From: Stenotrophomonas oahuensis
GTDB lineage: Bacteria; Pseudomonadota; Gammaproteobacteria; Xanthomonadales; Xanthomonadaceae
NCBI RefSeq assembly: GCF_031834595.1
Contig: NZ_CP115541.1
Location: forward strand, 3,776,501-3,840,500
DNA: 64,000 bases
Reading direction: 5' to 3'
Numbering within the stretch: position 1 is the stretch's first letter; each line of letters begins with the position of its first letter. Of this stretch, positions 1-7,243 are shown piece by piece. The position numbers were made by a program, and so were the translations under genes. The notes beneath the pieces were generated by a model. It was not told the origin of the DNA. It saw only the letters and a program-made list of their open reading frames with translations, and did not search any database.

Positions 1-326
1 AGGACTCCTCCGCCATGGCCTTCCATCGCGCCGGTGTGGAGGCGGTCAAGGCCGCGCTGGCCCAGGCCGGCACGCGTCTGCTGGAGCCGGTGATGGAGAT
101 CGCCATTCATGTGCCGTCGGTGCATGTCGGTGACGTGGTCGGCGACCTCAACCGTCGCCATGGGCGGGTGTCGTCGATTGATGACCTGGGCGGTCGTGCC
201 GAGGTGGTCGGACTGGCACCGCTGGCGCAGTTGTCGGGTTACACCACGGCGCTGCGCTCGTTGACCCAGGGACGGGCGTCGAGTGATATGCGTTTCACCG
301 GGTATGAAGAGGTACAGGCCGCATGA
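1..326 (+). CDS. Elongation factor G paralogue, C-terminal part (5' truncated)
   Basis: The reading frame is already open at the window edge (first full codon at base 3, reading DSSAMAF) and stops at 326. The visible ~107 residues match the end of EF-G domain IV and domain V: DSSxMAF, LLEPVMEI, then GDVVGDLNRRHGRV, YTTALRSLTQGRAS and MRFTGYEEV. EF-G is the ribosomal translocase GTPase. The residues differ enough from the usual housekeeping domain V that this is more likely a second EF-G (EF-G2/FusA2 type), but the G domain lies outside the window so the subclass cannot be checked. A strong terminator follows directly. Confidence 0.85.
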   Translation, partial: DSSAMAFHRAGVEAVKAALAQAGTRLLEPVMEIAIHVPSVHVGDVVGDLNRRHGRVSSIDDLGGRAEVVGLAPLAQLSGYTTALRSLTQGRASSDMRFTGYEEVQAA

Positions 327-334
327 AGCGGGGA

Positions 335-363
335 GGGGAGCCGGGTTGCCGGCTCCCCTTTTT
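335..363 (+). terminator. Rho-independent terminator after the EF-G paralogue
   Basis: A perfect 10-bp G+C-rich stem (GGGGAGCCGG, loop GTTG, CCGGCTCCCC) is followed at once by a run of T. It lies 9 bp after the EF-G stop codon. It also argues that the next gene begins downstream of it, at 434 and not at an upstream in-frame ATG. Confidence 0.93.
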
Positions 364-433
364 GTTTGGGGTTCCGACGACACGCATGGCGTGTCGTTAC
401 AATGGGGCAACACTGCAACTGGAACATCGCTCA

Positions 434-1354
434 ATGGCCACTTCGCATTTCTATCCGGTGGGTACGCCCGGCCAGCCTTGGGGCGACGACGAACGCACGC
501 AGTGGCGGCAGCGACAGATCGTCCAGCGCAGCCATGCGCGTGATGTGGTTGAGGTGCTGCAGGATCTGCCTGGCACGCTTGAGGTGGTGCAGTACGGTGA
601 GCTGGAAACTGGCCCCGACCGTTACCCGCTGCTGGCCGTGGTCAGCCGTGACTGGGACGAGGCGTTGCCGACCGCGCTGGTCACCGGTGGCGTGCACGGC
701 TATGAAACCAGTGGCGTGCATGGTGCGCTGCAGTTTCTGCAACAGCACGCCGGCGATTACTCGGGCCGGCTCAATCTGGTCGTGGTGCCGTGCGTGTGTC
801 CCTGGGGCTACGAGCGTATCCAGCGCTGGAACCATGATGCGGTGGATCCCAATCGCAGCTTCCGTAATGGGGGGCTGATCGTGGAGTCCGCCGCGCTGAT
901 GAACTGGATCGATGCGCAGGGCGTCAAGCCGCTGGTGCACCTGGACCTGCACGAAACCACCGACAGTGACGCACATGAGTTCGATCCTGCACTCGCTTCG
1001 CGTGATGGCAAGGCCTGGGTGCCGGAGACCATTCCGGATGGGTTCTACGTCATCGGCAACAGCGAGAACCCCGAGCATGCGTTCCAGAAGGCATTGATTG
1101 CCGCAGTGGAGCCCATTACCCACATTGCACCGGCGGACTCGCAGGGGCACCTGGTGGGGCTGCCGCTGCAGTCGCACGGGGTGGTCTGGGGCGAATCGCG
1201 CTCGATCGGGGCCTGCGCCGGTTTCACCGATGCCCGCTTTGCCACCACCACCGAAGTCTATCCGGACAGCCCACGCACCAACGCGGCCGAATGCAATGCG
1301 GCGCAGGTGGCGGCGGTGCGTGCCGGACTGGATTTCGCGCTGGCGGCGCGCTGA
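434..1354 (+). CDS. M14-family zinc carboxypeptidase
   Basis: Predicted metallopeptidase of 306 residues that removes C-terminal residues or trims peptide stems. The M14 zinc site is visible: HxxE (H88 and E91 in GGVHGYE), the distal histidine in HLDLHE (H173), and a late catalytic glutamate in TTTEVYP. The VDPNRSF segment matches the conserved substrate-binding region. I chose the ATG at 434 because the longer in-frame start at 323 would read through the upstream terminator. There is no signal peptide, so it is probably cytoplasmic. The FNR-type gene follows after 3 bp, which suggests cotranscription. The exact substrate is unknown. Confidence 0.82.
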   Translation: MATSHFYPVGTPGQPWGDDERTQWRQRQIVQRSHARDVVEVLQDLPGTLEVVQYGELETGPDRYPLLAVVSRDWDEALPTALVTGGVHGYETSGVHGALQFLQQHAGDYSGRLNLVVVPCVCPWGYERIQRWNHDAVDPNRSFRNGGLIVESAALMNWIDAQGVKPLVHLDLHETTDSDAHEFDPALASRDGKAWVPETIPDGFYVIGNSENPEHAFQKALIAAVEPITHIAPADSQGHLVGLPLQSHGVVWGESRSIGACAGFTDARFATTTEVYPDSPRTNAAECNAAQVAAVRAGLDFALAAR

Positions 1355-1357
1355 TTC

Positions 1358-2107
1358 GTGACCGCCCGCACTGCGAACGGTGCCACCCCGAATCCGGCGG
1401 CGGCCGACGACGGTGACGCGCTGCACTTCTGCAGCACCTGTGCCTTTTCTGAAGCCTGCATGTCACAGGGGTATGACAAGCAGGCGCTCGGTGAGCTGCA
1501 CGTGCTGGTGGACCACGTCGGGCCGTTCAAGGCCGGCGAGTATCTGTTCCGCGCCGGTGATCCCTTTGATGCCATTGCCGCAGTACGTGCGGGCATGGTC
1601 AAGACGTTTCTGGTCGACAGTCAGGGGGTGGAGCAGGTGCTGGGCTTCAGCCTGCCGGGCGAGGTAATCGGGCTCAACGCCATTCATGGTGCCCGCTATC
1701 CGTGCAATGCGGTCGCGTTGGATACCGTGTACCTGTGCCGCTTCTCGTTCCCGAAGATGAGCGTGCTGGCCGGCCGCATGCCGGGGCTGCAGGCGCGGTT
1801 GTTCAGCCTGCTCAGCGCGGAAATCGGCAAGGTCACCACGCTGGCGGCCAATCACCGGTCGGATGCACGCCTGGCGGCGTTTCTGCTGGATCTGTCCGCG
1901 CGTTATGCGCAGCGCGGCTTTTCGGCTACGCGTTTCAACCTGACCATGACCAAGCTGGACATCGCCAACTACCTGCGCATGGCCCCGGAAACCGCCAGCC
2001 GGGTGCTGCGTCGGTTCAGTGACGAGCAGCTGATTGCGGTGAACCAGCGCGAGATCGTGCTGCTGCAGCCCGAGCGCCTGCACGCGCTGGCAGACGCGGC
2101 CCCGTAG
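1358..2107 (+). CDS. fnr: FNR-type oxygen-sensing transcriptional regulator
   Basis: CRP/FNR-family protein of 249 residues starting at GTG. The N-terminus carries C25-x2-C28-x5-C34, and a further cysteine sits at C116 in ARYPCNAV. This four-cysteine layout is that of the [4Fe-4S] cluster in FNR and Anr. The recognition helix reads ETASRVLRRF, matching the E-xx-SR pattern that reads TTGAT half sites in FNR. It should therefore switch genes when oxygen is low. Arginine deiminase and two arginine-type antiporters lie nearby, and in Pseudomonas the arc genes are Anr targets, but I found no convincing FNR box in front of them here. The stop codon lies inside a REP palindrome. Confidence 0.85.
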   Translation: MTARTANGATPNPAAADDGDALHFCSTCAFSEACMSQGYDKQALGELHVLVDHVGPFKAGEYLFRAGDPFDAIAAVRAGMVKTFLVDSQGVEQVLGFSLPGEVIGLNAIHGARYPCNAVALDTVYLCRFSFPKMSVLAGRMPGLQARLFSLLSAEIGKVTTLAANHRSDARLAAFLLDLSARYAQRGFSATRFNLTMTKLDIANYLRMAPETASRVLRRFSDEQLIAVNQREIVLLQPERLHALADAAP

Positions 2108-2171
2108 AGCGGGGCTTGCCCCGCTGCTTCTCGCGGTATCGCCAAGAGCAGCCGGGCAAGCCCGGCTCTAC
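2104..2171. repeat. Inverted pair of SMAG-type REP palindromes
   Basis: Two palindromes face each other. 2104-2127 begins with GTAG and folds as GAGCGGGG/CCCCGCT-like arms around a short loop. 2146-2171 ends with CTAC and has arms GAGC.GCCGGGC / GCCCGGCTC. GTAG-headed palindromes of about 25 nt, often paired head to head, are the hallmark of the SMAG repeats of Stenotrophomonas maltophilia. The first copy overlaps the stop codon of the FNR-type gene. The pair sits between two converging genes, so it may also end transcription or protect mRNA ends. Confidence 0.85.
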
Positions 2172-2213
2172 ATGTCCCCGCCATCGTCGCCACTCCGTTG
2201 GCAGTCGGGCAGG

Positions 2214-3743
2214 TCAGTAAAGCTCACAGTGCAATCGGCCCTGCTCGCGCAGCAGACCCCATGTATCGGCCTGCCCGAACGCCGCCGCACCCAGCTGATT
2301 GATGGTCTGCTGCAAGGCACCGTCCAGATGCCGCTTGTTGCCGCACAGGTACAGGTGCGCACCACGCTCAATCAGATCGACCACCGATCCGGCCTGCTCA
2401 GCCAACGCGTGCTGCACGTAGTATTTCTCACTGCCGTCGCGTGAGAACGCGGTGTGCAACCGGGTGATCCAGCCTCGTTCCTGCCAGGCCTGCAGCTGCG
2501 GCTGGTACAGGAAGTCCTGGGCGCGATGCTTCTCACCAAACACCAGATGCACTTCACGCGGTGTTCCGGCGCTGACCAGTTCCTCGACCAGTCCCATCAG
2601 TGGCGCGATGCCCGTCCCGGTGCCGACCATCAGCAAGGGGGCTGCGCTGTCCGAAGCCAGATGGAAGCCGGGATTGGAGCGGCAATACACCTTCGCCGTG
2701 ACGCCGCCGTGCACGAGACCGGACGTGGCGGTGCCCACGCGCTCGCGCCCGTTGCGCAGATAACGCACCTCGCGGATGCACAGACTGACGCTGTCGCCGC
2801 CGGATGAGGCAATGGAGTACGCACGCGGCAGACACGGCGACAGCCGTTCCAGCAGCGCCGCCAGCGGTACGCTGTCGGGAGTGGCGTGGTCGCTCAGCAC
2901 GTCCAGAAGGTCGGCACCGTGCAGATAGGCCTCCAGCGCGGTGCGCTGGCTGGATTTGAGCAGGTCTTTCAACATCTCGCTGCCGCTCATGCGGGCCAGA
3001 TCGCGCAGCAGGCCCTTGCCCAGCTGCCGCAGCTCACGATGGCGCAGCAGCTCGACAGCAGCGGGGTCGCCGTACCAGTCCGCCAGCGCCTGCAGCAACG
3101 CCGGGTCGTTCTGCGGCACCACATGCAGGGTGTCGCCGGCACGCCAGTGCATGCCGCTGCCCCGCAGGTCCAACTGCACCTCCCACGCGGCGGGATCACT
3201 GAGGCTGAGCCGCCGGCGTTCGATGATCGGTGCCACAAACGCATCGTCGGCGTTGTAGGCGCTGACCTGCAGGTGCAGGTCGCGACCCGCGTCCGGGACA
3301 CCATTGAGCACCTCGCCCAGCACCGGTGCCCACTTGGCGAAGAAGCCTTCATACCCGGCATCCGCATCCACACGCTGCAGCAGCGGTTGCGCCTCTTTTT
3401 CACCCAGAAGGGCATCGAGTGCCTTGGTGAAGCCGCAGAACCGGGGGTAGCCGGTGTCGCCCAGGCCGAACACCGCATAGCGCAGCCCGCGCAGTGCAGG
3501 ATGCTGACGCAGCGCGTCGGCAAAGCGCTCCGCGTTGGCCGGCGGCTCGCCGTCACCGAAGGAGCTCGACACCGCCAGCAGCACGTCGCCCGCGCCCAGC
3601 CCGGCGACGTCGATGTCGTTGAAGGGCAGCACCTGCGGCGCGTGTGCGGTCAAGGCCGGAAACGTGCCCAGGCGCAGCGCCAGGGCACGGGCATTGCCGG
3701 ACTCGGAGCCGTAGCCCACCAGTACGCGGCGGATCGAAGACAT
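2214..3743 (-). CDS. CysJ-like diflavin reductase (flavodoxin + FAD/NADPH domains)
   Basis: Predicted NADPH-dependent diflavin reductase of 509 residues. Order of domains: FMN-binding flavodoxin (about 5-145; GYGSESGNA, SSSFGDGEPP, FGLGDTGYPRF), FAD-binding region with RAYSIASS (about 310), and an NADPH domain with GTGTGIAPLMG. The C-terminus ends ...HCELY with a terminal tyrosine as in CysJ, not tryptophan as in P450 reductases. No hemoprotein subunit (CysI) is adjacent, so the electron acceptor is unknown. The start ATG at 3743 lies 2 bp after the stop of the PAS gene, which implies translational coupling. A longer upstream frame overlaps the PAS gene and is not credible. Confidence 0.85.
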   Translation of the reverse strand: MSSIRRVLVGYGSESGNARALALRLGTFPALTAHAPQVLPFNDIDVAGLGAGDVLLAVSSSFGDGEPPANAERFADALRQHPALRGLRYAVFGLGDTGYPRFCGFTKALDALLGEKEAQPLLQRVDADAGYEGFFAKWAPVLGEVLNGVPDAGRDLHLQVSAYNADDAFVAPIIERRRLSLSDPAAWEVQLDLRGSGMHWRAGDTLHVVPQNDPALLQALADWYGDPAAVELLRHRELRQLGKGLLRDLARMSGSEMLKDLLKSSQRTALEAYLHGADLLDVLSDHATPDSVPLAALLERLSPCLPRAYSIASSGGDSVSLCIREVRYLRNGRERVGTATSGLVHGGVTAKVYCRSNPGFHLASDSAAPLLMVGTGTGIAPLMGLVEELVSAGTPREVHLVFGEKHRAQDFLYQPQLQAWQERGWITRLHTAFSRDGSEKYYVQHALAEQAGSVVDLIERGAHLYLCGNKRHLDGALQQTINQLGAAAFGQADTWGLLREQGRLHCELY

Positions 3744-3745
3744 GG

Positions 3746-4174
3746 TCAGGCGGCCTCGTAGAAGTCGTCGAACTTTTCCTTGCTGAACTCCACCGCATCG
3801 AACTGCGCCATCAGGTCGTTCACCACCCGACGGATGCTGATGTAGCCGTTGATCCGACCCGCGTCGTCGAACAAGGGCTGTACTGTTGTGTCGACGACAT
3901 ACAGCACGCCGCCCTTGCCGAGGTTCGGCACGATGCCAGTCCATGTCTTTCCGGCTTTGATGGTGTCCCACATGTCCTTGTACACGGCCTTGGGCACATC
4001 GGGATGGCGCACCATGCTGTGCGGCTGGCCGATCAGTTCTTCACGCTTGAAGCCGGTCAGGGTGCAGAACAGATCATTGGCATAGGTGATGTTGCCCTGC
4101 AGATCGGTGGTGGAGATGACCATCACGTTCTGTACGGCATCTAGCAACTGAGCGGTGCTGGGTTGATAGGACAT
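3746..4174 (-). CDS. Stand-alone Aer-type PAS domain protein
   Basis: Small soluble protein of 142 residues made almost entirely of one PAS domain. The segment MVRHPDVPK...MWDTIKAGKTWTG closely follows the FAD-binding PAS of the aerotaxis receptor Aer. There is no output domain, so it probably acts by protein contact. The start ATG at 4174 has a good Shine-Dalgarno (GAGGAAG) 5 bp upstream, and the longer frame lacks one. It is the first gene of a two-gene unit with the diflavin reductase. A flavin-binding redox or oxygen sensor partnered with a flavin reductase is an attractive reading, but that is inference. Confidence 0.8.
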   Translation of the reverse strand: MSYQPSTAQLLDAVQNVMVISTTDLQGNITYANDLFCTLTGFKREELIGQPHSMVRHPDVPKAVYKDMWDTIKAGKTWTGIVPNLGKGGVLYVVDTTVQPLFDDAGRINGYISIRRVVNDLMAQFDAVEFSKEKFDDFYEAA

Positions 4175-4313
4175 CGGATCTTCCTCGGGGGTGGACAGTG
4201 ATTTCGGTGGCATCAGCATGCGCAGCCGGCCGCATCGACGACATGACATTGGTCAAGCCGGTCCCAGCCTGGCCTGCGGCACGGTGTCGCAGGGGCGCTA
4301 CCGTAATTTCCTG

Positions 4314-4330
4314 CGTAGAACTACTGACGC
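4314..4330 (+). promoter_or_regulatory. GTAGAACTACTGACGC motif upstream of the first antiporter
   Basis: This 17-bp string (C followed by GTAGAACTACTGACGC) recurs exactly at 23104-23120, and a near copy lies at 21168-21180. Each lies about 76-87 bp before a start codon in a divergent intergenic region. The core GTAG-AA-CTAC is an inverted repeat. It is a candidate binding site or promoter element; which factor uses it is unknown. Confidence 0.5.
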
Positions 4331-4390
4331 CGCGCGGGGAGGGTTCCTGCATGATCGGCAGGACGTCCTTGCTGAATACCGGTGGCTGCC

Positions 4391-5815
4391 ATGAATTCCA
4401 CTGTCGTCAAGATGACGCGCGCCCAGCTCACGGCCATGGTGGTGGGTGGCATGATCGGCGCGGGTATCTTCTCCCTGCCACGCACCTTTGCCGGCGCAAC
4501 CGGGCCGCTCGGTGCGGTGGTGGCCTGGCTGATCGCCGGGCTGGGCATGTACACGCTGGCCCGGGTGTTCCAGATGCTGGCCGAACGCAAGCCGGCGCTG
4601 GATGCCGGCGTGTTTGCCTATGCCAAGGAAGGATTCGGCGACTACCCCGGCTTCCTGTCCGCCTTTGGCTACTGGATCGGCAGCTGCATCGGCAACGTGT
4701 CCTACTGGGTGCTGATCAAATCCACGCTGGGGGCGTTCTTCCCCGTGTTTGGCGACGGCAACACCGTGGTGGCCATCCTGGTCGCCTCGGTTGGCATCTG
4801 GCTGTTTCATTTCATGATCCTGCGCGGCGTGCAGCAGGCGGCGGCGATCAACAAGATCGTCACCATCGCCAAGGTGATTCCGATCCTGGTGTTCCTGGCG
4901 ATCATGGCGTTCGCCTTCAAGATGGATATGTTCCAGTTCAACTTCTACGGCGGCGACCTCACCGGCAGCATCTTCGAGCAGGTGCGCGCCACCATGCTGG
5001 TCACGGTGTTCGTGTTCCTGGGCATCGAAGGGGCAAGTGTCTACTCGCGCTACGCGAAGGACCGCTCCGACGTGGGCGCTGCCACCGTAACGGGTTTTCT
5101 GGTGGTGACCACGCTGATGGTGCTGGTCACCCTGCTGCCGTATGCGGTGGTTCCCCGGGCGGATATTGCCGCCATGCGGCAGCCCTCGATGGCGGCGCTG
5201 CTGGAGGCGGTGGTCGGGCATTGGGGGGCGGTGTTCGTCAGTGTGGGCCTGCTGGTCTCGGTGCTGGGGGCCTACCTGACCTGGTCGCTGATCTGCGCGG
5301 AGGTGCTGTCGGCGGCTGCGCGTACCCGTGACATGCCCAAGGTCTTCGCGCGTGAGAACGCCAACGGGGTGCCATCGGCCGCCCTGTGGGCGACCAACAT
5401 CATCATCCAGCTGATTGTGATCAGTACGTACTGGTCGCGCGATGCCTTCTCGCTGATGCTGAACCTGACCAGCGCGATGTCACTGATTCCGTTCCTGCTG
5501 GTGGCTGCATATGGCCTGCAGGTCACGCGGCGGGGCGAAACCTACGACGTACGCCCGCAGGAACGCAACCGCGACCTGATACTGGCCGTTGTGGCCACGA
5601 TCTACACCGTGTTCCTGCTGTACGCGGGCGGCATTGAGTTCATCGTGCTGTCGGCGGTGCTGTATGCACCGGGCAGCCTGCTGTACCTGTGGGCGCGGCG
5701 CGAGCAGGGCGCGCGGGTGTTCAACAAACCGTCCGACGTGGTGATTCTGGCGCTGGCGGTGATCGCGGCAGCAGTGGGCATCTACTGGATCGCCACCGGC
5801 TACATCCAGATCTGA
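4391..5815 (+). CDS. Basic amino acid antiporter (arginine/ornithine type), copy 1
   Basis: Inner-membrane APC-superfamily transporter of 474 residues with about 12-13 hydrophobic segments. The opening GGMIGAGIFSLP is the unwound TM1 substrate site of the basic amino acid/polyamine antiporter family (ArcD/LysP group). GIEGASVYSRYAK in the TM6 region is also typical. It probably exchanges arginine for ornithine, feeding the arginine deiminase route whose enzyme lies 5 kb downstream. The ATG at 4391 is preferred over a GTG three codons upstream. A paralogue follows after 27 bp. Confidence 0.83.
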   Translation: MNSTVVKMTRAQLTAMVVGGMIGAGIFSLPRTFAGATGPLGAVVAWLIAGLGMYTLARVFQMLAERKPALDAGVFAYAKEGFGDYPGFLSAFGYWIGSCIGNVSYWVLIKSTLGAFFPVFGDGNTVVAILVASVGIWLFHFMILRGVQQAAAINKIVTIAKVIPILVFLAIMAFAFKMDMFQFNFYGGDLTGSIFEQVRATMLVTVFVFLGIEGASVYSRYAKDRSDVGAATVTGFLVVTTLMVLVTLLPYAVVPRADIAAMRQPSMAALLEAVVGHWGAVFVSVGLLVSVLGAYLTWSLICAEVLSAAARTRDMPKVFARENANGVPSAALWATNIIIQLIVISTYWSRDAFSLMLNLTSAMSLIPFLLVAAYGLQVTRRGETYDVRPQERNRDLILAVVATIYTVFLLYAGGIEFIVLSAVLYAPGSLLYLWARREQGARVFNKPSDVVILALAVIAAAVGIYWIATGYIQI

Positions 5816-5842
5816 CCCCGCACACCGGTCCCTGTCACGGCG

Positions 5843-7243
5843 ATGAGCCCGCCCTCCGACCGCCGTACCTTGAGCCTGCTCGAGCTGACCGCGCTGGTGG
5901 TCGGCTCGATGATCGGGTCGGGCATCTTCGCGCTGCCGGCTGCATTCGCCACCCGCACCGGCATCTATGGTGCGCTGCTGGCGTGGGCGATTGCCGGCAC
6001 CGGCATGCTGATGCTGGCGCTGGTGTTCCAGTCGTTGTCACGGCTGAAGCCGGAGCTGGATACGGGCATCTATGCCTATGCGCGGGCCGGCTTTGGTGAT
6101 TTCGCCGGGTTGCTGTCGGCGGTGGGCTACTGGCTGGGGTGCTGCCTGGCGGATGTAGCCTGCCTGATTCTGATCAAGGCCACACTGGGGCTTTTCTTTC
6201 CGGCGTTCGGCGACGGCAGCAATGTGCTGTCGATCGTGTGTGCGTCGCTGCTGCTATGGGGGTTCCACTTCCTGATTCTGCGTGGAATCAAGGAAGCGGC
6301 ATTCCTGAACACCATCGCGACGGTGGCCAAGCTCGTCCCACTGGCGGTGTTCGTGGTGTTCGTGGTGCAGGGCGTCCGCGCCGATGTGTTTGCATGGAAC
6401 CTGTGGGGCGGGGACGCGCCCGGGGCGGACACCCTGCTGCGACAGGTGCGCGGCACGCTGCTGCTGACCGTATTCGTGTTCGTCGGTATTGAAGGGGCCA
6501 GCGTCTACTCACGCTACGCGCGACGTCGCGAGGATGTGGGCATTGCCACAGTGGCCGGGTTCCTGGGTGTTCTGTGCCTGCTGGTGATGGTGACGGTGTT
6601 GTCCTACGGCATCCTGCTGCGCCCGGATCTGGCCGCGCTGCGCAATCCCTCGATGGCCGGGGTGATGGAGGCGGTGGCGGGGCGCTGGGGCGCGGTGTTC
6701 ATCAGCATCGGGCTGCTGGTGTCGGTGCTGGGCAACTACCTGTCGTGGTCGTTGCTGGCCGCAGAGGTGCTGCATTCGGCCGCGCTCAACGACGCCATGC
6801 CGCGCGCACTGGCCGGTGAGAACCGGGCCGGGGTGCCGAGCACCGCGTTGTGGCTGACCAACGGGGTGATCCAGCTGTTCCTGCTGGTCAGCTGGTTCGC
6901 CGAATACGCGTTCACCCTGGCCCTGATGATGACCAGTGCGATGACGCTGGTTCCCTATCTGCTGGTGGCGGCGTATCAGTTGAAGCTTTCCGCATCCGCC
7001 TCCCGCATGCGCTGGATCGCCGGCGGCGCGACCTTCTACACCGCGGCGATGCTGCTGGCCGGGGGCAGTCGCTACCTGCTGCTGTCCAGCCTGCTGTATC
7101 TGCCGGGCGCGCTGCTGTTCTGGGCGTGGCAGCGGCATCGCGGCATGGTATTCCGCCCCGCCGAGACACTGGTGCTCGGGCTGCTTGCCGGCATGGCAGC
7201 CGTGGCGGCGTACGGGTTGGTCAGCGGACGGCTGCAGCTGTGA
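5843..7243 (+). CDS. Basic amino acid antiporter (arginine/ornithine type), copy 2
   Basis: A tandem paralogue of the preceding gene, 466 residues. It shares GSMIGSGIFALP, GIEGASVYSRYAR and the phrase VGLLVSVLG/IGLLVSVLG at the same places. It sits 27 bp downstream of copy 1 on the same strand and is therefore probably cotranscribed. The many replaced positions between the copies point to an old duplication with possibly different exchange partners (for example ornithine, lysine or agmatine). The last bases overlap the GTG start of the next gene. Confidence 0.8.
   Translation: MSPPSDRRTLSLLELTALVVGSMIGSGIFALPAAFATRTGIYGALLAWAIAGTGMLMLALVFQSLSRLKPELDTGIYAYARAGFGDFAGLLSAVGYWLGCCLADVACLILIKATLGLFFPAFGDGSNVLSIVCASLLLWGFHFLILRGIKEAAFLNTIATVAKLVPLAVFVVFVVQGVRADVFAWNLWGGDAPGADTLLRQVRGTLLLTVFVFVGIEGASVYSRYARRREDVGIATVAGFLGVLCLLVMVTVLSYGILLRPDLAALRNPSMAGVMEAVAGRWGAVFISIGLLVSVLGNYLSWSLLAAEVLHSAALNDAMPRALAGENRAGVPSTALWLTNGVIQLFLLVSWFAEYAFTLALMMTSAMTLVPYLLVAAYQLKLSASASRMRWIAGGATFYTAAMLLAGGSRYLLLSSLLYLPGALLFWAWQRHRGMVFRPAETLVLGLLAGMAAVAAYGLVSGRLQL

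Noticed and set aside
431..1426. Long minus-strand open frame opposite the M14 peptidase
   Set aside because: It is a shadow of a high-GC gene: Arg/His-rich translation, no family motif and no ribosome site.
4175..4390. FNR box before the first antiporter
   Set aside because: TTGGTCAA near 4250 lacks the TTGAT-N4-ATCAA layout.
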